Positions 23,320 to 35,446 of a stretch of 64,000 nucleotides of DNA are shown here, in pieces (the first letter of the stretch is position 1; every line of letters starts with the position of its first letter). The notes under the pieces are model-generated. The model had not been told where the DNA came from. It saw only the letters and a list, made by a program, of their open reading frames with translations, and did no database searches. The translations under genes and the position numbers were made by a program. Source of the stretch: Stercorarius parasiticus (Eukaryota; Chordata; Aves; Charadriiformes; Stercorariidae); NCBI GenBank assembly GCA_013396915.1, contig VWZL01004332.1, forward strand, positions 248,515 through 312,514, given 5' to 3'.

Positions 23320-26171
23320 CAATATATACAACAATTTTTTGTTCTTCATTCTCTTCATGTCCACACTTGCCGTGACTTCTGTGAATTAGTCAGAAGAACC
23401 CTGTCATGAAGTGTTCAAGTAGGGATATTCATGAAAATTTGTTTCATTTAAAAGCAACATAGACAAATGCCTAGCAGGGAAATTCTTTTTCTCTTTTTCT
23501 TTCTTTTTTTTTTAATAATGATCCATAAATTCTTGTTTGTCTTTAGAATACTGATAAACACCAAGAAAGAATGACATACCACATCAATTTCATGGGTTCT
23601 CCAAGGTTGAGAGCAAATTAACCAATCAACCTCCACTTTAATCAACTCTTAGGTGATTAGGGCAAGTGATTTGCAAGGCAGCATGAACAACACATATCAG
23701 CTTGCTGAGTTTCTGCTGACTCAAGAAGCCTTCTGTGTTTACATAATAGATCTAATAAAGATTGAGAACTACAGCTGTGGAAGGCTGCCTGATATGAAAT
23801 ATTCTGTGAAGGATGTTATGATGACAATCTCTCTACTGCTGTCATACAAATAACTCAAGTTGGATATATGTTTTGTTTGCACACATACCCAATTACTGGC
23901 TAGTACCTCCCAGGGTGCAGCTTTTCAAAACAATAATAAAAACCATAGGCTGCCTCTATTTAATGTTAAAAACCTAATATGACTAATCAAACAGTTCTGT
24001 TCAATGCCATTGTGCTTCTTCCTCAGATAGATCTATTCTAAGCATCTTAAATGTCCTCCTGAGAAAAAACCCACTTCTGAACATGAAGAGTTCCTCAGGA
24101 TCCAGTCCTTACCTGGTGGCTTGGAGAGATGAAAGATACCTGGTGACGCTGTAACCCATAGGTGGTTTAAATATGTGCAGCATATTTTCCTGGGAACTGA
24201 AGTGCCAATATATCCCATGTTACAAAATAGTTCTCTCTGAATGTGTGATAGCACTTGGGGGAGAACTACGTTTTTGAATCCTGACAATATAAAAGGGTTA
24301 AGTCAAGGATGCAGTCTAAATTATCCAGAAGCATTTAGTATGTTGAACACCTGCAGACTCAGGTGTTCCCCCAAGAAAGATGCAGATGTTCAGTATTCCG
24401 GAGGATTTATCCTAATAATATTAATAGCAACAACAATTGTTTGGGTACTTTCTCCAGAGAGAGCATGTGCAAATAAATCAAGTAATTATACAATTGAATC
24501 TAGGTATTTAAAATAACCAAAACTACGTGTAACTATGCAGTGCCTCAGATACACGTACTCAAAACTTCAGGGATAGTTATGTGCTGCAATATAAGAAACA
24601 CAACTGGCCCTTTTCCGGAAACCATCTTTTCTCTCCTGGCTAACAGTTATAGCTCCTGCCCCACTGAATCTTGGCAGTATTTTCTGGTCTCTTTTTGCCT
24701 CAGACATATTCTCACAGTCATAATCTCATATAAATCAACAACTAAGTGCCGGGTAGTCAAGTCTCTGGTCCACTTGAGGATATGGGAATCTCAGCTACTT
24801 TCACAGGCTCCTGTTGCTCTGGGTTTCAGTGAGAACAGCAGCTTGACAACGTGAGCAGATCGTCATGGGGTAGTATTTGTCTGAATTTTCAGCCAGTCTC
24901 AGCAGAGAGAATTGCCATCTAGCTTCTGAAGCTAGACAAGTAACTTCTAGGTCCCAAAGCTAAGTCCTTAAGAACAAGAAATTGCATTGGGCACTACGCA
25001 GGGTGGGTTTAACAGGGGGTCTCTACCACAGCTGACATGGAAGACCTTCTGGAAGGTACTACTGCTTAATGTCCAGGCAAACTTTGCACGTGTTGTGGCA
25101 GTTAAAATTTTTTGACAAAACTGACTTCAATACCCTCCCATTAGCTTGCAGCCTCTGAGATAGACACAACATAGGGCCCTGTGGAACACCCACAAAAATC
25201 AATAAAGGCTCCAAAAGTTAGAAAATGAATGAACCGCTGATGTACAAATTTCTAGCCAAGAAATGGCTTTTACTCTGTATACAAGCACACAAAACATATT
25301 TAAACAAGTAAATTGAGATTCGGAGATGCAGAACTCTTTAAGAACCAAAACTGAGGATACGCTGTGCAGCATTATAAAGACAGTAATGCTTTTTCCTCGG
25401 GAACTTGAAATCTAAAGCTAACTGCTACTGCAAGATCAGGCTGAAATTACCAAAGGAGAGATAGGAAGGGAATACAACATGCCTTCTTCAATCTGGTATC
25501 CCTGCTTATTAACTGTGTTAAATACACGGTGAAGGAGAGGAGCAGTGGAAAACTGGGAGAATATAGCTAAGGTGGATTTAAGCTTTAGTAGCACCTTCCC
25601 CTGAGATGGACTGCTGTGCCAGCTGGACAGTCCCCAGGTGTGCTGCAGGCCACCCTGATGGCTGCTTACACCAACCAGCCCATGAGGCAGCACTGGGCTG
25701 AGCCCTGCAGCTCTGACCAGGGCACTCACCCTGCAACCCAGGAGTGGATGTTCAGCCTCCTTGTCCGGTCTGAAGAGGCTGGAAGAGCAACATGAACACC
25801 ACCCATAAAGTATATGGAAATGATTTAAAACCTGCTGGTCATATTTTCTGATTGAATTCATTTCTGAGTTCTAACCTCCTCGGAATGACCCAAGGAGGAA
25901 TCCAGGTTCATAGACAAACTGTGAACCGTTTAACAGGATTTTAGAAAGGAAAGCTCTCTCTGTACATGAAATGTACGCATATATGCCTTTGCCAGAATAA
26001 AGTCTGAAACAGATAACAGGCAATACACGGGAAGAAGCACAAACTACAAAGAGAAAAACACTTGAGTGAATTCTGATCAACAAAGGACATCCAAATGGGT
26101 TGTATAAGTCAAAATTTGAGACAAGGAAAAAAGATTATAGTATAAAGAAACAGTAATTATAATAATAATAT

Positions 26172-26211
26172 ATATTGTAATCTTTCACTTCATATTGTAA
26201 TCTTTCACCTC
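26172..26211 (+). repeat. 20-bp tandem duplication
   Basis: ATATTGTAATCTTTCAC followed by TTC or CTC occurs twice back to back with a 20-bp period and a single late difference. It is preceded by a short (TAA)n/(TA)n tract at about 26,155-26,173. This looks like a recent local slip duplication. Confidence 0.85.
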
Positions 26212-26559
26212 AGAGCTTATTTTTACTAATTAGAAACTTACAAGTCTATCAGGACGCAAAACTTAAAAATGCAACAGTGTATCAGCACAATATTGCTGTA
26301 AATATACAATACAAGGCTGCTCTAATCCCAGTTATATTTGGCATATAAAAACCACATTCAAATCTCAGTGTCTCTTACATTTTTTTCCTTTCAGATCCCA
26401 CATACCAAATTTAAAAAACTATACACAAATATAATCATTTCTTTAAAAAAGGCCAACATATAGATTTCATAAAAGAAACCATAGTCACATAAAGTATTCC
26501 TAATCCACTTCCATGTATTATTATTCCAGATATCATTAACAGGTCTTCAATTAATATGA

Positions 26560-26590
26560 AAAACTACTTCTCTAAAAACTACTTCTCTAA
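26560..26590 (+). repeat. 15-bp tandem duplication
   Basis: AAAACTACTTCTCTA is repeated exactly with a 15-bp period. It lies 350 bp from the 20-bp duplication at 26,172. Confidence 0.85.
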
Positions 26591-29500
26591 AATCATGCTA
26601 AAATATGCTTGATTTTCAACAATTTCTTCTTAACGTACATAGAATTCACATGTAAATTTAAGTAGCTTTTTAATTGAATGGAGTCCTTAAAAACAGTAAA
26701 AAATCCAGCAAAAAAAAAAAAAATCTATTAGAAATTTAGAGGATCTACTTCTGAGTGGCCTTCAGCTTGCAAGCTAGAAACCCACCCAAGAAGTTTATAA
26801 TAACCTTCCTTTTGTAAAACAATATCCATTTTATAAAGAATGCAATTGTTGTCTCGTGGCCTACCCAGGTACGTTTTCAACAGATTCAGGAGTTTATAGG
26901 TGGATTCAAGAAGAGATGACATCACATCTGTGTGATGCATTACAACTGTGCAATCCATGCTACTAGGGAATCTCATACACACACACAAAAACACAACTGA
27001 CCTTCAAATCTGGCGACCTTGAATCTTCTTGGGATGAGTATTACCCTATAAAAAATTAAAATACAAATACGTCTGTATAAAACTATCAACCAAAAAACAT
27101 CTTCCTTTTCACAAAGGAAACAAATGGAAGACATTCCTTAAAAAGTCACTCTCTTTAAAGTGTATTTATTTACAGATTTATGTGTATTTATGTTCAGAAT
27201 AACTGTTCTCAGACTTAATCAGATCAACATGCTTGTAAATGTATATTTTTTTTTTCATAAACTTGTGTGGGCTACTAATTTCTATAGCCCTAATAAAAAG
27301 AACTGTGTGGCAATTAGCTCTAACCCACCCATATATATATAAGCACTATTACATACTGGGAGCCAATTATCAGGGTAAATCATTAGAGTTATAATAACAA
27401 GATCTGGAATGTATTGAATATCTGGTTACTTTAACATGCAATCCAGCATACTTTAGGAAATTAAAGGAAACATTATCCAAAGAAAAATAATCACCATTTA
27501 TTTCTATTATAGTACCTTCATTTTTCAAATCTTTTCTCATTTTGTCACATAAGACATTCTAAAATCAAGCTGTGACATAAGAAACACTAAGTGGCAAATC
27601 TCTCAATCACCTTTATTTTCAGGAACTTGAAAAACAAGTCACTTGTAATGTTTCTCCATTTGAATTTTGTGGAAAAGACTAATTTTCAATTAGTGTTTTG
27701 AAAGAGAAAAACCAGACAGGTACCAGGACCAGCCTAAAACTAGCTGGTGCAATAAAACAGCATCTGTTCACAGAAGTCTTCAGACCCTCACAACTGCTCT
27801 TGTGAACAATCTGTTGTGGTTTTGTACTATCTTCAGAGCGGTCTGTTACTTCTCATGGGAACAAAACCAGGAGGATCTACTCCCCGTCTGTTTTGTAAAT
27901 CTTCCCACACACAAGCAGGAGAGCCCATGGTGGGAGGGCCTGTGGCCAGACCACTTTGGGGCTTGGCGACAACACCTCTGGCTTCCATCCCGACTGCCCC
28001 GTCATGGAACAAGCCTGCAGTCAGCCCTGATCATGGAGGTCACTAGCAGCACAAAAGCAAGAGCGGACTGGGACATCTTTAAGCTGTAGGAAGAACATCA
28101 AAGGAATAATGCTCAGGGCACATGGGAGTGAGCCAGAGGAAAGAAAGGGCCTACAAATCAGCACGAGAAATTACTCATCAGCACAGTAATCACCCACAGG
28201 GCTCTCAGGGTTAATCAATTAATACTCTATGTAAATCACACATGAACCTGTCACCTGTTTGCTGGCACTGTGGTCTTTAGCAGTCTGTCTGTTACTGGAT
28301 TATTTTAACATTCTCACGAGCCTCATGACCCCATAAGGGCACTGCACGGTTGTACAGTTTCAAACTACTCCTGAGCTCAGGAGCACTATGTACCGTTCAG
28401 CATCCTCATCTCACTAATCATACAGTCCACAGTCTTATTGATGGGTACCCAGAACTGCTCATTCCTTACAGCTCTACTAACAGCGGCATATATTAAAGCA
28501 CCAGATTTCAATACAACCAGCCTGCTCAGGTACAGAAAAGCCAGTATCTTAAAATACATTGCAAAACAAAAAAAAACCCCATTATCATAGTGTAGTTACT
28601 TATTTACTATATTTTGAATTAAAACAATGTTTGTATTAAGCCATTTACATTATTCTTACTCATAAATTCTATTTCCTAGTTATTTGATGATTACATTATT
28701 TTGAACCACACTGAAAACAGGAAAGAATGTTCTTAGTGAAGAGACTTGATAAAGGAGTTGAATTCTGTAGCTAGACAGACAGAGCATGATAATTTGCTCT
28801 GCATACAAACTTGCCACCAACTCCAAATTAACTTCTATGGAAACTACATTAATAAGGCAAGGCCACAGGTCCTGGCTCCACACCTGATTGCAAGTTTGGC
28901 CTTTGCTCTCAGAAAATGAACTCTACTGATTTGTTGAGGGTGACCAGGTCTCAACTTCTGCCCTGAAGAAATGTATTCATCAGAGGAGTTTGATATTTCT
29001 GTTTGTTCTCAATGTTTGCTCACATATGTAAAGGTAAGCATGTGCCTAGTCCCTTCAAGGCTTGAAACCTATATTATTTGCTCCAAGAGGACAACATTCA
29101 TCCTTATAAAGTAATTACGTAAATTGTTTCATGTAAAATGCTTTTAATTACATAAGTATTTTTTAATCATACAGTACATAAAAGGAAACTAGCCAGAAGT
29201 CTTTTCCTGGTACTTACGGAATTAACATCAAACTTTGCCTTTAGCTCTGGCCTTTAATGCATAGACTTTAAGACATGGCCAAGAAGCTACACATCTGGCA
29301 GCCTTGTTCTTACTGTATTAAATTCTTCCCATCCAGTATGAGACTTGAGTTAACGAATCAATGATGCTGGATATCATCCTCAGGGACGTTTTGACTTCAT
29401 CATACTGTGTTTTATATTGATGGCGTGGTGCTGCAGAACTAAAACAGACACCTGCCCTGGCTCAAAGGCACGTCTTTCACATGATTCAGCTAATAAAGTC

Positions 29501-30389
29501 ATAAGAATAAGAATTTATTACTGAATTTTATGCACACTAAAGTCACCATCTATATAGTTCAAAGACCGGTCTGATCCTTAAGCTGCTACAGTATGTTCTC
29601 TTGCAATGCTGTGCCAAATAATCTGACCTGGCTGTGAGTGAGTTAGCCTCACCAGAAGGAGTATGGCCATATTAGCATGCTGGTCTAGTAATGCATAATG
29701 TCCTGATCTACCCTTTTTCTAAGCTAATATATCAGACAAAATAGTTTTGATGGAAAGTTACTCTGATCAAATTACTACTGCTTCTATTACCTAAGTTAAA
29801 CCTAGTAATTAGTACATCGCATGCATGTGGGTATCCCTTCTGAATCCTTGAAAGCAAATATAATATGAAAAATATCACCAATGCAGGTGTTTTTTAAATG
29901 GCAACATCTCTGGTCCAGCCCGCCCCACGCACTCAGCATTCAGTGATTGGTCAGATCAGGCACCAAGACTAGAGACAACCTTAAAATACTCTGTTATTTC
30001 TCACCTGGGCCACACAGTTTTCTCTGACCTACCCAGAAGAAGGGATTAAACAGGTTGGTTGAACAGCTTCCTTTCTCATGAGCAGTCCAATATAGGCCCT
30101 AGGGAGAGGGCTGAGCTCAGGAAAGCTGATGAGATTCCACATTTATCTTCCTGCTGAAGACATTTCTCTAGCCTCTTCCTTCATACTGTTTCTACCTTTT
30201 CAGTCTTGCACTTAGCCGAGGTACCCGTAAGGACAGTGATCTCATTTTTGTTCTCCTCTCGAGACCTGGACTTCAGGGGGTTACGTGCTTTGTTGTACAT
30301 GCCAGGGCTGCCTTTGGTCTCTCGCTCTGAGTGAACAAGCACAGCTCTCTATGTGCAGTAAGGGACTGTGCCCTGTTTCCCCCTCACAG

Positions 30390-30457
30390 CCAACCTGCTG
30401 CTACCGACTGGACTGCCGCCAGAGGGATAGCCCTGCCGCCTGGATTCAAAACAGCAA
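30390..30457 (+). other. Exon-like segment with good splice signals (candidate)
   Basis: A pyrimidine tract and acceptor (GTTTCCCCCTCACAG, ending 30,389) precede a 68-bp segment that is richer in G+C than its surroundings. A consensus donor follows, GTGAGT at 30,458-30,463. Two of three frames are open through it. A frame beginning upstream (30,331-30,555) reads on through the donor, so no unique coding frame is indicated. It could be a non-coding RNA exon or a cryptic exon. Similar combinations occur by chance in 64 kb. Confidence 0.15.
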
Positions 30458-31649
30458 GTGAGTCCACAGAAAAGAGTCCATCTGTTATCCTCATGGGGAA
30501 CAGGAAGGGGTTTAATCCATGGAACTCAGCCTTTACTCCCTATTGTCATGGATAATCCCTTTTGTGTTCTTCACAACAGAATACAGAGTAGGACTCAATG
30601 CAAGCAGATTTCTAGATAATGATAAGAATTCAAATATGTTTTATTAGAATTCCCCCATGTATTTCCTTGATGTCTTTGTGAGGCCAAAGTTGAAAGATGC
30701 TATGATTTTAGAGGGAAAGAAAAAGTGTCAGGAAGATATGCTGGTTTAGCATAGGAGCAAACAACACAAAACTTCTTAAAAAACTGCTGCTGTAAGCTCC
30801 AAATCAGTGTCCATTGAAATCATTCCTTCCTGCACCAGTCCTTCCTTGCTGAAGACATTCAAGGCTTTAATCTAGTCTTGCCACTATTCAAGATCTCACA
30901 AATCATTATTATAGCCACTGAACTAGAATAGATGGTTGGCTATTTTTCGTCACTAAGCCTATGTTTGTCTTAATATCGCACCACCATTTTCAGTCTTCAT
31001 TACAGTCTATAAATCGAAAATTAAAGAGAAACGTTCAAATTTCCCCACTGAAATAGGAAAATATCTATGATGCAAGAACTATGCTCTGGTGCTGAACAAA
31101 TATGGTTATTAAACAAGTCAGGCTAGTCAGGCTTATCAGGCCTCCAGTACTAGACAAGACTGAAAGCATTAACTTGTCAGCTCCAGAGAATGACTGCCCA
31201 GAGAGGACCTGACAAAGGCTGGAAGCTGTAAGTATAAGAAATAAACCACTATTTATAACAAAATAGGTACCATTTTACAAATTCTAATGCTTCTTTACTA
31301 GATTTATTACAAGAAAACCAATTTCCCCTTTGTCCTATTTTCCCTGATTTTTTATTTTGTTCTGTACACACGCATGATGTTTTCACTGGCATTCTGAGTC
31401 ACACAATAACAACAACAAAAAGAATAATTATTATTTTACCAGACACACCCTCAGATCACACCTTTTCCACAACTGTATTGCGCTGGTGAGTTCTACTGTG
31501 ATCAAGGTAATTTTTCCTTCCCCTATTTGTATAGCTTCTAGATTATAATATGAATTCTTGCTTTACAATTTGAGCACTAAATTAAATCCCACCTCTATCA
31601 ATACAGACCAGCATCCAGTTCTTTTGTAACATTCTTGCTTGTAGGCGAT

Positions 31650-31960
31650 GCCTCCCTTATCCACTCCGCATCCACTGTCATTACATCACGTCTAGTTTCT
31701 GTGCCCAGGTCATTAATGAAAATATTAACATCAGTCCTAGAGTGGTCCTTGAGGACCTACCTGCCTGTAGCCTTACTTCCCTTTTCAGCACAACCTGTCT
31801 GTTGTGCTCTGTCAGCTCTTTTTTAGCCAGTGCCTTATCCACTTCGCAGTTCTTGCACTAATCCCCATCTTACCTGCCTTCCCCAATAATTTCCCATGTG
31901 GCACCATATCAAATGCTGTACTGAAGGCCAGAAAGATTAGAACTACCACATTTCACTTGT
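31650..31960 (-). mobile_element. Decayed CR1-like reverse transcriptase fragment, antisense
   Basis: Read on the minus strand, this stretch encodes pieces of a CR1-type reverse transcriptase. FSTAFDMVPHGKLLGK lies around 31,880-31,925 and continues open into a TAKWIRHWLK block. A shifted frame at 31,691-31,726 gives NIFINDLGTETR, the block that in CR1 follows the GVPQGS motif. The usual FADD catalytic motif, expected just after, is no longer recognisable (the codons read roughly MTVDAE). Several stops and at least one frameshift separate the blocks, so it is a dead fragment, more diverged than the copy at 35.4-36.7 kb and of opposite orientation. The subfamily cannot be named and the outer limits are approximate. 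Confidence 0.75.
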
Positions 31961-34079
31961 CTTCAAGCAAGCTATTAGAGAAATCTGGGAACCAAGGGTT
32001 GAGTTTAGATAAAGATCTTGGTAAGAAATAGGTACTGAACTGGAGGGAATAACAGGAAAGAAAACCCTCACGTTAGGGAGAAAAAAGGTAGGCATCGGGA
32101 TGTCTTGGGACTTTGAACTGAAATAGATGGCATTTAGAATTTCTATGAATGACTTCAAAAAGGAAGAGTACAGTAAAAACACTGGCTCCTAAATTAATTT
32201 TTTTCAGGATCATAAGAGTGAAGAGAATTTTGAGAAGTACAGAAGGTGAGAGAGAAACTCCCCATGAACTGTCCTAGGCAATTACACTGCAGAGCCTGAT
32301 GATAAGTGAGAGTTGACCCACTTGTGTTTCAGGCAACTACCACTGGCCTTTTCCATGCATGGATCACTAACAGTGATGAAATAATTATCCATCTGTGTGA
32401 CATGGTTATACTACTAAATTAAGCTAATTGAGGTGCCTCCTACCTCCTTTGCTCCTCAGCTCCAGAGTCTTCCAAGTGTATCCAACAATTCTTCTGCCAG
32501 AAAGAGACACTTCGTCTTTTGCTGCCTCACAGGCTGTACCATGCACAGTCCCCAGCTACAGTGAAGGGAATGGTTTACACCATATAACTCATACAAGCAA
32601 TTTAGCCACTTCGTTTTCCCTGATACTCATTTATTCTCACATAGGTGAAGAAAAAACCATCACATAGGTGGTTTTCAGTGTGGACTTGTTGATCTGATAT
32701 ATTTTAGATTAAAAGTCATTCAAATTATCATAACAAATACTTGCAATTTTATATTCCATTGCTGAGTGGATAAGTTCTCTGTTGAGTATGACCATCATGT
32801 CTCATCTATTACTTCACAGGATTTTGGTAAAGCACGTATTTTAAATGACTTTTGAAAAAAACCCCAGTATTTGAAGTAAAAATTACGCTTTTTGTCCACA
32901 TTCTTTTCTGTGAACATTTTCAATGCAAATTAAAATTTTAAAAAATCAAAATTCTCTTTAAAAAGTGACAGGTAATTTTTGAAGTGGGCCCAGTCCATCT
33001 AATTCTGTTTCTTTTGGACAACAAATGACTCCCTGCCACATACTCAAGTTTTAAAAAGAAGTGTGCACTTGTTTTCAGTTGTAAAGAGTGGTGTCTTATT
33101 CAAATGGTAGGTTCACAGGGTTCATATGAAAACAAAGGCCCTTCCTATCAGTTTGTGCAGACAACAGAGCAGCATAGGATATTATGATTACTATGTATTA
33201 TGAAACTATGTAAATTCACGCATCCTGCATGCTACAAGTGGGAACTTCATTTCAGACCTGAGTAAATTGGCATGGCAGAGGCAGAAGGGAGGCAATTTAA
33301 GGAAGGAATCCTAGGGACCAGCCCAGTAGCACAGAGTGGCCCCAACCTTTTTTTCCAGCCGCAAGAATGAAATAACAGATGTCACGATCCTTTGTTATAG
33401 CCCTGTTGTGACCTGCCTATAGATTGGGATGTTTGAATTTCATCTCCGGCCTCCACTGAGAGTCTATTTGAAAGCCTGATGACATTGGCTTTGTGTGGGT
33501 GAGGTAGATTTCCCCTATAGTGCATGTCGGCAAAGTAACACTTGAAATGCAAAACACAAACATTTTCTTAACAGTCTTAAATGTCCTTGTTATTCAAAGG
33601 CATGGAAACAGGCCAGAAACTCTGTTCAGATTACCAGTGAACCATTCAAGCCAGCAGTACAAAAGTAGGTATTACAGCATGTGAGAAGGTACAGAGAATC
33701 TAAGTGACGACTTCGTTGACTGTAGGAACAAAAGCAATGACAGTATAGATAGTTTATAGTACTTAATCCCTATAATCTGAAAGGTGAGAAAGGATCAAGA
33801 GGACTGTATTAATTGAAATAGATCTGATTTTAAGATTACGGCTGCTGCTGAGAGATGATCAAGCACACATTTTAAAGCAGTGGGTAAAATGGAAAAAATT
33901 TCTTACCTGACATTGGAACTACTTATCCCAGAAAGAATAATGTCTCAGATGCTGCCTGACCAGGAAATGGTTCAGAAGCAGGGAACTTAAGGTTCTTTCA
34001 TGTCCTTCAAAAGACAATCAGTACTATTTTAAAGAAAACAATATTAAAAGAAATGAGCCTCAATGGGCTGAAGACCCTT
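31961..34079. other. Unique DNA, no gene seen
   Basis: The first 200 bp may be an unrecognisable extension of the antisense CR1-like fragment. DNA around 33,370-33,560 (CCTTTGTTATAG, CTTTGTGTGG) is repeat-free and could be regulatory. No coding frame with a domain. Confidence 0.45.
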
Positions 34080-34380
34080 TTTTCATTCCATCATTCCTGA
34101 TGTTATTCATAATGTGTCTTTTTTTAAACATTACACCCCTCAATTAACTCATAATTGCTGTCCGTGCTACATGAATTATGCAGCATTTGATGTAAATTCA
34201 GATTCCCTGGCACTGAACAAATCTAAGGGCATTTCAGAAGCTGGTGTAATTACAAAAGTAATCCCTGTAGACTGGGGAAGAAAATTAATATCATCTACTT
34301 TTTTGATCCTGGTTGGTTTGTATGGTACTCCTGTGCTACGTTCCCCTTGGGCTGCCATGAAAGTCCAATAGCAATGAAGA
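34080..34380. promoter_or_regulatory. Possible conserved non-coding block
   Basis: Contains CTCAATTAACTCATAATTGC and ACATGAATTATGCAGC, then GGTGTAATTACAAAAG, with no repeat similarity. It ends just before the palindromic relic at 34,387. Open frames on both strands across the same bases (34,114-34,371 plus, 34,176-34,358 minus) carry no known domain. The homeodomain-like sites suggest regulatory DNA, untested. Confidence 0.25.
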
Positions 34381-34386
34381 ACCTAA

Positions 34387-34447
34387 ACTGGTGTAAATGA
34401 GCATAGTTCAGGAGAAATCGACGGAGCTAACCCAGTTTACACCAGCT
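34387..34447. repeat. Palindromic relic with GGTGTAAA / TTTACACC arms
   Basis: The arms 34,387-34,410 and 34,424-34,447 are reverse complements at 17 of 24 positions. The outer part is nearly exact (CTGGTGTAAA versus TTTACACCAG), and a 13-base loop separates the arms. The inner ends carry GCATAGTTC and GAGCTAAC. I recall similar palindromes with CTGGTGTAAATC arms as common in turtle, crocodile and bird DNA. It is probably a small non-autonomous element relic of a kind like that at 12.3 kb, but a different family. Confidence 0.55.
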
Positions 34448-35192
34448 GTGGCTCTAACAGGTTTCTCCTGATTCAAATTTTATCCTTGGTGAGTCTCTCC
34501 TACTGAACTAAAATCTGAGTGGAAAATATTACTGACAAAAACAAAGTCAGTCTTGCAATATACTACACTCTGTATTATTCAACTGTTGAAAGATAACACA
34601 TTTACCCAAAATAGCAGGAACAGGAGGAGGCCACAGAAAATTAGCGCATTGACATACATGGTAACTTGTAGAACAGCGAACAAAGGAATGTTTATTTAAC
34701 TCTTTATGTCTGTATTTATTTCTATAATCATGTTTATAAGAGATAATAAATTAAATATGTTAGGAGGGAATCCAGATTCTAAGTGATTTCTGATAATCTC
34801 TGAATACTAAGAGTCTCTCAACAAATGTAAAAAAAAATAGTTATCTAATAAGAATCAATATTTTTTTTTCAGTCTACCTAGCACACAAAAATTGATTTCA
34901 GAGACTGGTCTTAGGCTGGGAATACATCTGATCAACAAACATCCAGACATTTACTATACCTTCCAGATTTAAAAAAAAAAAGCCACCATACTGTTAGCCT
35001 TGATATCAAAGTGATGGGTGGGAATTTTGACTAAATACAAGATGAGAGAAAGCAAACGAACCATGATACGGTGCTCAAGATGGACTTCCATATGCATTTC
35101 TTAACTAATGCACTATTTTCAGTTTAGAGAGGTGCAAAGCAACCTATCCTAATTCTCTAATTTTCCAAATCTGCAGATAGTGGTGAGGTATG

Positions 35193-35325
35193 CTGTGAGG
35201 GGAGAGGAGATCCTGGAGAAGCAGAAGCAAGGAATGCTGGGAGGAGCAAGAAGAGCAACAGAAATAGACTGAGAAGACAGAAAACAAGGAGGGGAGACAA
35301 GAAATCAAGAAGAGAATACAACCGG
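35193..35325 (+). repeat. Purine-rich low-complexity tract
   Basis: AG-rich on the plus strand over about 130 bp (GGGGAGAGGAGATCC, GAAGCAGAAGCAAGG, AACAAGGAGGGGAGAC). It ends about 120 bp before the first recognisable CR1 codons at 35,447. The minus-strand frame across it (35,144-35,344) is serine/leucine-rich low complexity. Confidence 0.65.
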
Positions 35326-35446
35326 TATCACAGGTGGCTGGCATGTCAAATCAACAGTTCTTAAAACCTACAAGCTTTCAGAGTGCATTTGCCCCAGTTC
35401 AAGGGAATGTGGGCTAATGCAAAGCTTTGCACTTAAACAAATTCGA

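Larger units (their letters stand above)
22291..30389. other. Unique DNA with microsatellites, no gene seen
   Basis: Includes a pyrimidine tract at 23,485-23,513, microsatellites and two tandem duplications listed separately. A local GC-richer pocket at 25,600-25,790 yields the longest non-CR1 frame of the window (141 codons, minus, 25,436-25,861), which has no recognisable domain. A second GC-richer pocket lies at 27,880-28,040. DNA at 28,150-28,340 with TTAATCAATTAAT and two CACCTG-type E-boxes may be regulatory. Confidence 0.45.

Noticed and set aside
25155..25200. GGGCCCTGTGGAACACCCAC, faintly like an antisense CR1 segment (CCCTGAGGAACACC)
   Set aside because: Flanking bases do not continue the similarity.
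25436..25861. 141-codon minus-strand open frame, the longest outside CR1
   Set aside because: No recognisable domain, no consistent splice or promoter context, and it sits in a local GC-richer pocket where stop codons are scarcer.
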